NCBI RefSeq assembly: GCF_022288725.1
Contig: NZ_JAKNTA010000001.1
Location: forward strand, 275,528 to 339,527
DNA: 64,000 nucleotides
Reading direction: 5' to 3'
DNA from: Kitasatospora sp. A2-31
GTDB taxonomy: Bacteria; Actinomycetota; Actinomycetes; Streptomycetales; Streptomycetaceae
The notes under the pieces were generated by a model, which did no database searches, was not told the DNA's origin, and worked only from the letters and a program-made list of their open reading frames with translations. The first letter of the stretch is position 1, and each line of letters begins with the position of its first letter. Below are positions 15,287-23,305 of the stretch, in pieces. Made by a program: the position numbers and the translations under genes.

Positions 15287-16921
15287 TCACCGCGCCGGGT
15301 CGCTGGCGCAGCGCGTCCCGACGGCCGGTACCGTGCCGTCCACCAGGTAGGTGTCGACCGCGGTCCGGATGCAGGCGCTCCAGCCGTAGCCGGTGTGGCC
15401 CTCGCCCTCGCGGGTGAGCAGCACGGCCTTGCCGAGCTGGGCGGTGAGCTTCTCGGCCGAGGCGTACGGCGTTGCGGCGTCGCCGGTCGAGCCGACCACG
15501 ACGATGGTGGCGTCGCTCTTCGAGACGATCGGGTGCGCCTTCTCGGTGGAGCGGAACGGCCAGGCCCGGCAGTCGGGGTCGAACACCGCGAAGCCGGGCT
15601 CGTGCCGGGTGAGCAGCGGGGCCTTGGTGGCCATCTCGGCGTAGGCGGCCTGCAGCGCCTCGCCGGTCGGCACGTCGGTGGCGCCGTCGGCACAGTGGAT
15701 GGCGGTGTAGGCGTCCGCGGAGACGGAGTAACGGCCTTCCTTGTCGCGGTGGTTGGAGTCGTCGGCACGGGCGAGCAGGGCGTCGCCCTTGCCCCGGACC
15801 ATGGCCGAGCCGATGTCGTTGCGCAGCGACTCCCAGCCCTGCTCGTCGCCGTAGAGACCGTCGATGACGGCGGTCCAGGCCGCGTTGGCGGTGAGCTTGC
15901 GCCCGCTCGCAGCGGTCAGCGGCTTCTCCTTGAGGCCGTCGAGGAAGTCGGCGAGCTTGTCGGCGGCCTTCTCCGGGTCCTTGCCGAGCGGGCAGGGGTT
16001 CTTGCCGGTGCAGTCGGCGGCGAAGGCCTTGAGCGAGCGCTCGAACGCCGCGTACTGCGCGATGTTGTGCTGGACCAGCGGCACGGACGGGTCGACCGCA
16101 CCGTCGAGCACGACCCGGCCGACCCGGTCCGGGAACTCCTCGGCGTAGAGGCTGCCGAGGTAGGTGCCGTAGGACATGCCGAGGTAGTTGAGCTTCCGGT
16201 CGCCGAGGGCGGCCCGCAGCACGTCCATGTCACGGGCGGTGTTGCGGGTGCCGACGAAGGGCAGCACCTTGCCGTACTTGGCCTGGCAGGCGTCGGCCAG
16301 GACCTTGCCGTGGTCGGCGCCGGGCGCGTCGGTGGTGCTCCACTCGTCCCGGGTGCGGTCGTCGAGGCAGTTCAGCGGGGTGGTCTCGCCGACGCCGCGC
16401 GGGTCGAAGCCGATGGTGTCGAAGCGGTCGTGGAGCGGGCCCACGAACCGCCCGGGGTTGCGCTTGACCATGCCGACGCCGGAGCCGCCGGGCCCGCCGG
16501 GGTTGAGCAGCAGGGAGCCGACCCGCTGGTCCTGCTTGACGGCCGGGTCGCGGACGACGGCGACCTCCAGGGTGTCGCCGGCCGGGTCGGCGTAGTCCAG
16601 CGGGACCCTGAGCTTGCCGCACTGCACCGTCGACTCGTCCACCTTGTCGGTCGCCGGGTCGTCCGCGCAGGGCGCCCAGGCGATCCGCTGCCCGTAGAAC
16701 GGCTTGAGCGCCGGGTCGGCCTCGCCGGTGGGCCTGGGCGTCGGGGTGGGCGTGGCGGTCGGGGTCGGCGCCGCGCCCGGCGTGCCGGTGGTGGCGGCGG
16801 GCGACGCGGTGCCGGTGGCCGCGCCGGTGGTTCCGGCCGAGCCGGAACAGCCGGCCAGCAGGGCGGCGGCGACGGCGGCGGGCAGGGCTCCCCGGGAGAA
16901 CCGGGTGATCATCGAGTGCAC
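15287..16921 (-). CDS. Secreted tripeptidyl-aminopeptidase-like lipoprotein (Tap/Slp family alpha/beta hydrolase)
   Basis: A 544-residue S33-type peptidase attached to the outer membrane face. The signal peptide ends in lipobox LLAGCSG and is followed by an Ala/Thr/Pro linker (PTPTATPTPTPRP). The hydrolase core shows the oxyanion strand LLLNPGGPGGSG, FDTIGFDPRGVGET, nucleophile elbow GMSYGTYLG, RVGRVVLDGAVDP, the acid region VVVGSTGDAATPYASA and the His in GEGHTGYG. C-terminal Cys residues are typical of this family. It probably trims tripeptides from exported proteins. GTG 16921 is the longest start; ATG 16912 (MITRFSRGAL) gives the cleaner signal peptide and may be the true one. A repeat array and a palindrome occupy the 200 bases upstream. 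Confidence 0.9.
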   Translation of the reverse strand: MHSMITRFSRGALPAAVAAALLAGCSGSAGTTGAATGTASPAATTGTPGAAPTPTATPTPTPRPTGEADPALKPFYGQRIAWAPCADDPATDKVDESTVQCGKLRVPLDYADPAGDTLEVAVVRDPAVKQDQRVGSLLLNPGGPGGSGVGMVKRNPGRFVGPLHDRFDTIGFDPRGVGETTPLNCLDDRTRDEWSTTDAPGADHGKVLADACQAKYGKVLPFVGTRNTARDMDVLRAALGDRKLNYLGMSYGTYLGSLYAEEFPDRVGRVVLDGAVDPSVPLVQHNIAQYAAFERSLKAFAADCTGKNPCPLGKDPEKAADKLADFLDGLKEKPLTAASGRKLTANAAWTAVIDGLYGDEQGWESLRNDIGSAMVRGKGDALLARADDSNHRDKEGRYSVSADAYTAIHCADGATDVPTGEALQAAYAEMATKAPLLTRHEPGFAVFDPDCRAWPFRSTEKAHPIVSKSDATIVVVGSTGDAATPYASAEKLTAQLGKAVLLTREGEGHTGYGWSACIRTAVDTYLVDGTVPAVGTRCASDPAR

Positions 16922-17024
16922 CGCACACGAATATCACCCGGTTATCACATCAGTCACATCCTTATTGCCGGGCGGCCGGACGACGGCGGGCACCGCGGGC
17001 GGCCCGGCAGTGGGCCCAACGGCA

Positions 17025-17102
17025 CTGCACGGTACGGCCAGTGCACGGCGGGCAGTGGACGGTACAGGCAGTGGACGGTACAGGCAGTGCACAGTACCGG
17101 CA
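17025..17102. repeat. Array of five ~16-bp tandem repeats
   Basis: Five adjoining units with consensus GTGSACGGTACAGGCA: CTGCACGGTACGGCCA, GTGCACGGCGGGCA, GTGGACGGTACAGGCA twice exactly, and GTGCACAGTACCGGCA. The array is bracketed by two copies of GGGCCCAAC (17012-17020 and 17106-17114). It lies between the HNH gene end and the peptidase promoter, 104-181 bases upstream of the peptidase start. No coding capacity was seen. Confidence 0.6.
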
Positions 17103-17120
17103 TTGGGCCCAACCGGCCTT

Positions 17121-17136
17121 GATGAAACGTTTCATC
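17121..17136. promoter_or_regulatory. Perfect LacI-type palindrome
   Basis: GATGAAACGTTTCATC is a perfect 16-bp palindrome with the central CG and TGAAACGTTTCA core used by LacI/GalR-family regulators. It overlaps the last codon of the HNH gene (stop 17135-17137) and lies about 200 bases upstream of the peptidase gene. No LacI gene or sugar operon is adjacent, so the binding protein would be encoded elsewhere, or the site is fortuitous. Confidence 0.45.
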
Positions 17137-17890
17137 ACCCGTCGCACTGCTGCAGCATGGCCTTCTTGTCGGCCTCGGTGACCGGGAGTCGGTACTTCAG
17201 GGAGACCTGGGCGAAGCGGACCGCGTAGGCGCAACGGATGGCGGGGTCGGCCGGCAGCCAGGCGGCCGGGCCCGAGTCGCCCTTGGCGGCGTTCTGCGAT
17301 CCGTCGGCCGGGAGGAGGTTGAGCGGGTCGTTGGCGATCTGGACGCGCTTGGCCTTGTCCCACCGGGAGGCGCCCATCTGCCAGTCGTAGGAGAGCGGCA
17401 TCACGTGGTCGATCTGGATCTTCGACGCCTGCTGCTTGGTCCACCGGACGGTCTTGCCGGTGTACGGGTCGTGGATGGTCATCGCGGTCACCACGCAGGC
17501 CGAGCCGTCCTTGCGCTCGACCGCACGCCCGTCCCGGGCCAACAGGTCGTTGCGCGTGTCACAGTTGTTGTGGCCGCCCGGCACGCCGTCCACGTTGTCG
17601 GTCCACGCCGGGCCGAACTCGTTGCGGTCGTAGCCGTCCTTGGGGCCTGCGGCGGCGGTGGTGACCCCGGCGATGAGGTCGCGGCCGGCCTTCCGGTCGT
17701 CCGGCGAAGTCAGCGGCGCCAGGCCGGGCTTGGTGCCGTCGGGGTTCTGCAGCGGGTTCGTGCCGACGCTCCCGCCGGGCGCCGCGGCGTCCGCGGCGGG
17801 CTTCTCGGCGCCGCCGGAGCAACCGGCCAGCGCCACGGTGGATATCAGGAAGACGGCGGCGGCGGACACCGCGGTTCGGCGGGCGGGCAC
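17135..17890 (-). CDS. HNH-type (GmrSD C-terminal/DUF1524-like) secreted nuclease lipoprotein
   Basis: A 251-residue exported protein. GTG 17890 is chosen because GGGAG lies 6 bases upstream and the start gives a clean signal peptide ending in lipobox VALAGCSGG; earlier in-frame starts would spoil it. The nuclease core has QIDHVMPLSYDWQMGA (the first His of the beta-beta-alpha metal fold), then ANDPLNLLPADGSQNAAKGD and GPAAWLP, the N/K-rich pattern of secreted HNH nucleases of this family. Two Cys pairs are visible (NNCDTR/SACVVT and IRCAYA/LQQCDG). It probably degrades extracellular nucleic acid for nutrition. It is a single gene. Confidence 0.87.
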   Translation of the reverse strand: MPARRTAVSAAAVFLISTVALAGCSGGAEKPAADAAAPGGSVGTNPLQNPDGTKPGLAPLTSPDDRKAGRDLIAGVTTAAAGPKDGYDRNEFGPAWTDNVDGVPGGHNNCDTRNDLLARDGRAVERKDGSACVVTAMTIHDPYTGKTVRWTKQQASKIQIDHVMPLSYDWQMGASRWDKAKRVQIANDPLNLLPADGSQNAAKGDSGPAAWLPADPAIRCAYAVRFAQVSLKYRLPVTEADKKAMLQQCDG

Positions 17891-17989
17891 GGAGGACTCC
17901 CGGAGTGGGGGGCGGCTGACGGCGAACCAGCAGATCAGCCGCCCCACACCGCGTCAAGGCGGCGCAGCACCGGTGCGTTCGAGCATGTC

Positions 17990-18027
17990 GAAGCTCACAC
18001 CCGGCGCCGAAGCTCGCACCCGACGCC
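17990..18027. repeat. Tandem 19-bp repeat between moaA and the HNH gene
   Basis: GAAGCTCACACCCGGCGCC (17990-18008) is directly followed by GAAGCTCGCACCCGACGCC (18009-18027), two mismatches. It lies 100-137 bases upstream of the HNH gene start on the minus strand and past the end of moaA. It may be an activator site or a simple duplication. Confidence 0.45.
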
Positions 18028-18132
18028 CGGCCCCGCCCTGCCGTGCGGCGGCGCGCGGCGTCACGGGCCGCCCCGCGGAGCGGCGCTGCACCCGCAGCCG
18101 ACCGCCGTGACGGGTCGGGGCGTCCCCGGGAC

Positions 18133-19128
18133 CTACCCTCCGATCGCCGACATCGGCCGGTCCGGCTGGACGAAGTCGCCCGAGCCGATGTCGTGACCGG
18201 GGCCCTTGCGGGCGACGGCGGCGCGCCAGGCCCGCTCGATCCGGTCGTCGTCGGCACCGCCGCGCAGCAGCGCGCGCAGGTCGGATTCCTCCGTCGCGAA
18301 GAGGCAGTTGCGCAGCTGGCCGTCGGCGGTGAGCCGGACGCGGTCGCAGCCACCGCAGAACGGGCGGGTGACGGAGGCGATCACGCCGATCACGGTGTCG
18401 GTGCCGGCGATCCGCCACTCCTCGGCGGGGGCGTTCCCGTGCCGGCCGACCGGGACGAGGTCCCACCGGGCACCGAGCACGTCGAGGATCTCCTCGGCCG
18501 TGATCATCCGGTCCCGGTGCCAGGCGCCCTGGGCGTCCAGCGGCATGGACTCGATGAACCGCATCCGGTAGCCGTGCTCGGCGGCGAACTCGACCAGGGG
18601 GACGAGCTCGTCGTCGTTGACCCCGCGCACTGGCACCGCGTTCACCTTCACCGGCGCGAGGCCGGCGGCCCGGGCGGCGGCCAGACCGGCGAAGACGTCG
18701 GCGATCCGGTCCCGGCGGGTGATCTCCGCGTACCGCTCGGGGCGCAGGGTGTCGAGGCTGACGTTCACCCGGTGGAGCCCGGCCGCCTCGAGTGCCGCGG
18801 CCGTGCGGGCCAGCCCGATGCCGTTGGTGGTCAGCGAGACCTCGGGGCCGAGCTCGGTGATCCGGCCGACCAGGTCCGGCAGGCCGCGCCGCAGCAGCGG
18901 TTCGCCCCCGGTCAGGCGCACCGTGGCGATGCCCAGCCGCCGGACGGCGATCCGCACCAGCCGGACCACCTCGTCGTCGCCGAGCACCTCGGCCTTGGGG
19001 AGCCAGTCGAGGCCCTCCGCCGGCATGCAGTAGGTGCAGCGCAGGTTGCAGCGGTCGGTGAGCGAGACCCGCAGGTCGGTGTGGACCCTGCCGAAGCGGT
19101 CCAGCAGCGGGCGCGGTGCGGTGTTCAT
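18133..19128 (-). CDS. moaA: GTP 3',8-cyclase MoaA (molybdenum cofactor biosynthesis)
   Basis: A 331-residue radical SAM enzyme that converts GTP to 3',8-cyclo-GTP, the first step of molybdopterin synthesis. The N-terminal [4Fe-4S] motif is in TDRCNLRCTYCMP, followed by RLTGGEPLLR (SAM binding) and LTTNGIGL. The C-terminal cluster that binds GTP is in FCGGCDRVRLTADGQLRNCLF. The last two residues are the conserved Gly-Gly tail (MSAIGG) needed for catalysis, so the protein is complete. The start at ATG 19128 gives the usual N-terminus; only a weak ribosome site is seen. The divergent gene upstream encodes a molybdenum cofactor nucleotidyltransferase, so this is a small molybdopterin locus. Confidence 0.96.
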   Translation of the reverse strand: MNTAPRPLLDRFGRVHTDLRVSLTDRCNLRCTYCMPAEGLDWLPKAEVLGDDEVVRLVRIAVRRLGIATVRLTGGEPLLRRGLPDLVGRITELGPEVSLTTNGIGLARTAAALEAAGLHRVNVSLDTLRPERYAEITRRDRIADVFAGLAAARAAGLAPVKVNAVPVRGVNDDELVPLVEFAAEHGYRMRFIESMPLDAQGAWHRDRMITAEEILDVLGARWDLVPVGRHGNAPAEEWRIAGTDTVIGVIASVTRPFCGGCDRVRLTADGQLRNCLFATEESDLRALLRGGADDDRIERAWRAAVARKGPGHDIGSGDFVQPDRPMSAIGG

Positions 19129-19273
19129 CGACTCAGTACAGGGGCACTCGGCCCGGAGATCCAGCGGCCGAACCACCGGGGGCCCGCCGCCACCTGCGGG
19201 TTCGCCTTGTGCGTTCGTCCAACTGTGGCTTCGTACGGCTGCGCCGGGCGGACCGGCCGGGCAGGCTGGGCCC

Positions 19274-19939
19274 ATGCAGAGCAGTGACCGGCCCGCCCCC
19301 ACCACGGACGCCCCCGCCGGGGGCGCGGCCGCCGCCCCCGCCGCGGGCGCCGCCCCGGTGGCCGCCCTCGTGCTCGCCGCCGGCGGCGGACGCCGGCTCG
19401 GCGGGCGTCCCAAGGCGCTGCTGCGGTACGGAGGTCGTCCGCTGGTGGAGCACGCCGTGGCGGTGGTCCGGGCCGGCGGCTGCGCGACGGTGACGGTGGT
19501 GCTGGGCGCCGCCCGCGACCGGGTCCGCTCCACCGCCCACCTGCCGGGCTGCCGGCTGGTCGCCAACCCGGACTGGGCCGGCGGCATGGGATCCTCGCTG
19601 CGGGCCGGGCTGGCCGCGCTGCCGCCGGAGGCCTCGGCCGCGCTGGTGATGCTGGTGGACACGCCCGGCGTCACCCCGGCCGCGGTGGCCCGGTTGCTGG
19701 CCGCGCACCGGGCGGGCGCCGAGCTGGCCGCGGCCGCGTACGACGGGCGACGGGGGCACCCGGTGCTGATCGGCGCCCGGCACTTCGCCGAGGCGGCGGC
19801 GGGCGCCACCGGCGACTCCGGTGCGCGGGCGCTCCTGACGGCGCACGCCGAGGAGATCGAGCTGGTCGAGTGCGCCGACGTCGCCGTCCCGGACGACCTC
19901 GACACCCCCACCGACCTGGCGCGCTGGTCGGCGGGTTGA
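19274..19939 (+). CDS. MobA/MocA-like molybdenum cofactor nucleotidyltransferase
   Basis: A 221-residue NTP-transferase-domain protein of the MobA/MocA group, which attaches CMP or GMP to molybdopterin. After an Ala/Pro-rich head (about 1-28) come LVLAAGGGRRLGGRPKALL (nucleotide-binding loop), PDWAGGMGSSLRAGL, and MLVDTPGVTPAAVARLL, where the Asp holds Mg2+. The GMGSS and RRGHPVLI segments are those of the CTP-using MocA type found with xanthine dehydrogenase/CO dehydrogenase-family enzymes, so cytidylyltransferase is the likelier reaction. It is divergent from moaA. No molybdoenzyme is in the window. Confidence 0.85.
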   Translation: MQSSDRPAPTTDAPAGGAAAAPAAGAAPVAALVLAAGGGRRLGGRPKALLRYGGRPLVEHAVAVVRAGGCATVTVVLGAARDRVRSTAHLPGCRLVANPDWAGGMGSSLRAGLAALPPEASAALVMLVDTPGVTPAAVARLLAAHRAGAELAAAAYDGRRGHPVLIGARHFAEAAAGATGDSGARALLTAHAEEIELVECADVAVPDDLDTPTDLARWSAG

Positions 19940-20128
19940 ACCGGACGACGGGCCGACCGGCGCCCGATCCCCCGTTCGATGTGCCCCGGTCTCCTCCTCC
20001 CCGGCGAGGAATCGGCCGCACACCCCTGATCTGTCCCTGAGGATTGCCCCATTCCGCGCCGCTACTCCCCGGTTTCGGGGAGCATGGGTCACGTCCTTCC
20101 ACCCCGACTCGAACGGACGGTGCTCGCG

Positions 20129-20998
20129 ATGTCCGGACTGCCCGACGACTTCACCGGCCGCGACTCCGCACCGCACGGGCCGGGGCCGGCCGCCGGCGCC
20201 CGGGCGATCCGCTGCCCCGCCTGCCGCCGCGAGCACCTGTACGAGCCCCCGTCGCTGCCGTGCCCGTGCGGCGCCTCGCTCAAGGTGCCGCTGCTGCGCG
20301 GCGGTGTGCCGGTGCAGGTGCGGTTCCGCTCCTGGGAGGACTCCTGGCTGAACATGCGCTGCCCGCACTGCGGCCGGTCCGACCAGTGGCCGCAGCCGGA
20401 GTTCACCTGCAACTGCGGCGCCACCGTCCGGCTGCCGGTCGACCGCACCACCCGTCTCGGCGGCGGAACCACCGGACAACTCGGCGCCGCCGCCCCGCTC
20501 GGCACGGCCGGGCCGCAGCCCTCCCGCCCGCACACCTCCCACCCGTTGAACACGCCCGTCCCCGCCCCGCCCGCCGGGTCCGGCGCCGCGGCCACGCCGT
20601 GGCGCCGGCGGGCGCCGTTCCGCCCGCACCCGGTGCGCACCTCGCAGGACGCGGTGTTCACCGCCGCGCGCTACCTGGAGTGGCTCGGCTTCGACGACCT
20701 GGAGCTGACGGAGGCCCAGGAGCGTGACGGCGTCACCCTCCTGGGTAGCCGCATGGTCGCCCAGGTGGACACCTGGACCGAGCCGGCCGACGTGAAGTCC
20801 GTGGAGTGCCTCTGGCTGCAGACCCTGCACGCCGAGGAGATGGCGGCCGCGATGTTCACCCTGGCCGGCTACTCCCACCAGGCCACGGTCCGCGGCGAGC
20901 AGCTGCTGGTCGCCCTGTTCAGCCTGGACCTGGCCGGTGTGCCGCAGCCGGCCAACGGCGCCGCCGAGGCCCTGATGGAGACCGGCTGGACGTCCTGA
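20129..20998 (+). CDS. Double zinc-ribbon protein with degenerate Mrr-like restriction-endonuclease fold
   Basis: A 289-residue protein. The N-terminal third carries two zinc-ribbon-like units: CPACRREH plus CPCG, and CPHCGRSD plus CNCG. A Pro-rich linker (about 125-165) follows. The C-terminal domain (about 170-285) reads DAVFTAARYLEWLGFDDLEL, RDGVTLLGSRMVAQVDTW, AAMFTLAGYSHQATV and LLVALFSLDLAG. That is the strand-helix order of Mrr-type nucleases (helix-lGf-vt-DG-vQvK-ly-f..A-liD), with QVD where the catalytic QxK normally stands. It may bind DNA without cutting. ATG 20129 is chosen; ATG 20084 is possible but its GGGGAG sits too close and inside a hairpin. The fold assignment is by pattern only. 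Confidence 0.7.
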   Translation: MSGLPDDFTGRDSAPHGPGPAAGARAIRCPACRREHLYEPPSLPCPCGASLKVPLLRGGVPVQVRFRSWEDSWLNMRCPHCGRSDQWPQPEFTCNCGATVRLPVDRTTRLGGGTTGQLGAAAPLGTAGPQPSRPHTSHPLNTPVPAPPAGSGAAATPWRRRAPFRPHPVRTSQDAVFTAARYLEWLGFDDLELTEAQERDGVTLLGSRMVAQVDTWTEPADVKSVECLWLQTLHAEEMAAAMFTLAGYSHQATVRGEQLLVALFSLDLAGVPQPANGAAEALMETGWTS

Positions 20999-21161
20999 CC
21001 CCGGGGGGCCGGCGCCCCGCCGACCCATAGATCATTCCGCCGCCGGGCGCAACAACCTGCGCTCGTGATCTGGTGCACAAGCTCACCCCCGTGTTGAATT
21101 GCCGCCACGGCGCGGTCCTGGGGTCCGCGTCCTGCTGGATGGCGCGCACAAGGAGGTGGCG

Positions 21162-22058
21162 TTGTCGGAGCACGGATGGGACCCGGACGGCCGGACCGGA
21201 CAGGACGGGCGCGGGCAGGACGGATTCGGGCGGGACGCCTCCGGACCGGACGGGCGCGGGCGGGCGGCGCCCCGGGGGCCGGGGGACACCGTGTGGCGGC
21301 TGCGGTCCCGGGCGTGCTGGCAGGAGGCCGCCGAGCTGTTACGGCCGGCCGCCGAACGCGATCCGACCGCCGCCCTCGGCCGGGCCGAACTCCTCATCGA
21401 ACAGTGCCTGTTCACCGCCGCCCACTGGACCGCCGCGGAGCAGGCGCTGCGCCTGGCCGAGGCTCTGGCCGGCGGGCCGGAGGAGCGCGCGGCCGCCGCC
21501 TGCGCCCGCGGGTTCCTGGCGTACGTCGCCAGCGTGCTCGGCGCACGCGACCGGCTCGACGAGGCCCAGGCCGCGCTCGGCCGGACCTCCGCGCTGCTGC
21601 CACCGGACGCACCCGGCCGTCCGCTGCTGGACTTCCGCCGCGGCCTCGTCGCGGAGAACCTGCTGCGCGACCGGACTGCGGCCTGGATCGCCTACCGCCG
21701 CGCCCACGAGGGCGCCGGCGAACGCGGGGACGAGCTGCTCCGCTCCTACACCTGGCGGCACCTGGCCGCGCTGGCCCAGGCGGCCGGGGACCGCGACCGG
21801 GCCAGGGAGGGGTTCGACGCCTCGCTGCGGTTGCGCGAACAGCTCGGCTTCACGGTCGGGGTCGCCCCCGCACTGGCAGCCCTGGCCGAGGTCTCCGCTC
21901 CGGCCGAGGCCGCCCGGATGCGGGCCGAGGCGGCGCGGCTGGTGCAGGCGCTCGGAGGCGTTCCGGTCTGGCTCGCGCGCCAGCTGGGCGCGGCGCGCAC
22001 GCCGGGCGCTCCCCCGGACGGGCTCATCGGGCGGGAGGCACGGGGGACCATCAGCTAA
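21162..22058 (+). CDS. TPR-like helical repeat protein, unknown function
   Basis: A 298-residue cytoplasmic protein. The start is a TTG at 21162: a perfect AAGGAGG lies 5 bases upstream, and no better codon is in reach. The first 40 residues are Gly/Asp/Arg-rich and probably disordered (DGRTGQDGRGQDGFGRD). The rest is nearly all alpha-helix with TPR-like pairs: ALGRAELLIEQCLFTAAHWT, EQALRLAEALAGGPEERAAA, RDRLDEAQAALGRTSALLPP, AAWIAYRRAHEGAGERGDEL, RHLAALAQAAGDRDRAREGF. Such proteins usually scaffold protein contacts. Its stop codon lies inside an iron-box-like sequence that serves the next gene. Confidence 0.75.
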   Translation: MSEHGWDPDGRTGQDGRGQDGFGRDASGPDGRGRAAPRGPGDTVWRLRSRACWQEAAELLRPAAERDPTAALGRAELLIEQCLFTAAHWTAAEQALRLAEALAGGPEERAAAACARGFLAYVASVLGARDRLDEAQAALGRTSALLPPDAPGRPLLDFRRGLVAENLLRDRTAAWIAYRRAHEGAGERGDELLRSYTWRHLAALAQAAGDRDRAREGFDASLRLREQLGFTVGVAPALAALAEVSAPAEAARMRAEAARLVQALGGVPVWLARQLGAARTPGAPPDGLIGREARGTIS

Positions 22059-22074
22059 GGTGAGGCTAACCTGG
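22056..22074 (+). promoter_or_regulatory. Iron box (DmdR/IdeR-type) upstream of the ferric reductase gene
   Basis: TAAGGTGAGGCTAACCTGG matches the actinobacterial iron box TTAGGTTAGGCTAACCTAA at 15 of 19 positions and keeps the AGGCTAACCT half intact. It overlaps the stop of the TPR-like gene and lies 157 bases before the ATG of the FhuF-like gene. Fe2+-bound DmdR1/IdeR would repress here when iron is plentiful. Confidence 0.75.
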
Positions 22075-22230
22075 CCGGGGGGAGCAGTGCCTCGGCCGGG
22101 TTCGCCTTGCCGTTCCCGGGCTCCGCCAGGCCCCGGCCGGTCGGGCCCGGCCACGGGTGCCCGCCACCCGCACCCGGGACGGGCCGGACGGACCGGTACG
22201 GGCGCCGGTCGACCCGATGGGGCCCGCACC

Positions 22231-23271
22231 ATGACCGTGAGCAGCACCCGGCCCGGCCGCACACCGCGGGACCCGGCACCCGACGCGCACGACGCGGCGC
22301 CGGCACCGACCTCAGCCACCGTTCCCACCGTTCCCACCGCGGCCACCGTTCCCACCGTTCCCACCGCGGCCACCGCGGCCACCGCGGCCACCACGCCAGG
22401 CTCCCCGCGGCCCTGCGCCGCGAGCTACCACCGGCTCGGCGAGTCGTTCCCCGCCCTCCGGGTGCACCACGCGCCCCCGCGCACCGGCAACGGCTGGCTC
22501 ACCGGCGCCGACCTGGTCGCCCGCCCGGAGGCGCTGCGCGAACTGATCGCCCACGACGCCCGCCAGGCCCTGACCCGGTACGGACGGCCGCTGCGCCCGG
22601 ACGTGGCGGCCGGCTTCGGCCTGCACCGGCTCACCTGGGCCGTCTCGCTGCTGTTCACCCTGCCGTGGTTCCTCGAACGCCGGGTGCCGCTGCTGGCGCC
22701 CGGGGACGTCTCCGTCCGCCGCCGCACCGGTGAACTGACGGCCCGCCCGGGTGCCTTCCTCTGCCTGTCCGACGACCCGGCGGCCGGCCGGCCCGGCGCC
22801 CGGCCGGCGACCGGCGAGCCCGCACTGGCCGCCGGGCTGCGCACCGCGCTGGCCGGCTTGCTGACCCCGGTGCTGGCCGCGTTCCGCCCGGAGGTGCGGC
22901 GCGGCCCGCGCACGCTCTGGGCGATGGCGACGGACGCGGCGGTGGAGGGCCTCTGGTACGTCGGCGGGCTGCTCGGGGAGGAGGAGCGGGCCCGCACCGA
23001 GCTCACCGCCCTGTTCGCACCGGAGCCCGCGGCGTGCCCGGAGGGCGCGCCGACCGGGCCGCGCCCGTCGGTCGCGCCGTTCACGCCCGGCGCGGGCTTC
23101 GCCCCTGCGCGGCCGGACGCACCCGCGCATCCGGGCGCCCCCACCCGGCCGGCCACCCCGGCCTGCCCGGACACCGCGCTGCCGGAGCGCGCCCGGGCCA
23201 GCTGCTGCCTCCTTTACACCGTCCTCCCCGAGGCGATGTGCGGTGGTTGCCCCCGCGTCACGCGAGGTTGA
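22231..23271 (+). CDS. FhuF-like (2Fe-2S) ferric-siderophore reductase
   Basis: A 346-residue protein of the FhuF family, which reduces Fe3+ in siderophores inside the cell. The C-terminus carries the diagnostic cluster ligands, SCCLLYTVLPEAMCGGCPR (CC-x10-C-x2-C). The core includes HRLTWAVSLLFTLPWFLERR and TLWAMATDAAVEGLWYVGGL. Two low-complexity parts are unusual: an N-terminal run of (TVPTVPTAATAA)-type repeats encoded by tandem TTCCCACCG/CGGCCACCG units (22320-22395), and a Pro/Ala-rich spacer before the cluster (about 275-325). The ATG at 22231 is the first good start after the low-complexity leader. The iron box upstream supports iron repression. No siderophore genes are adjacent. Confidence 0.88.
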   Translation: MTVSSTRPGRTPRDPAPDAHDAAPAPTSATVPTVPTAATVPTVPTAATAATAATTPGSPRPCAASYHRLGESFPALRVHHAPPRTGNGWLTGADLVARPEALRELIAHDARQALTRYGRPLRPDVAAGFGLHRLTWAVSLLFTLPWFLERRVPLLAPGDVSVRRRTGELTARPGAFLCLSDDPAAGRPGARPATGEPALAAGLRTALAGLLTPVLAAFRPEVRRGPRTLWAMATDAAVEGLWYVGGLLGEEERARTELTALFAPEPAACPEGAPTGPRPSVAPFTPGAGFAPARPDAPAHPGAPTRPATPACPDTALPERARASCCLLYTVLPEAMCGGCPRVTRG

Positions 23272-23305
23272 CCGGATTCCGCTCCCGGGCGGACGCGTCG
23301 GGCCC

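Noticed and set aside
20065..20084. ATG 20084 as start of the zinc-ribbon protein
   Set aside because: Its GGGGAG is too close to the ATG and is buried in a CTCCCCG/CGGGGAG hairpin; ATG 20129 preferred, though not proven.
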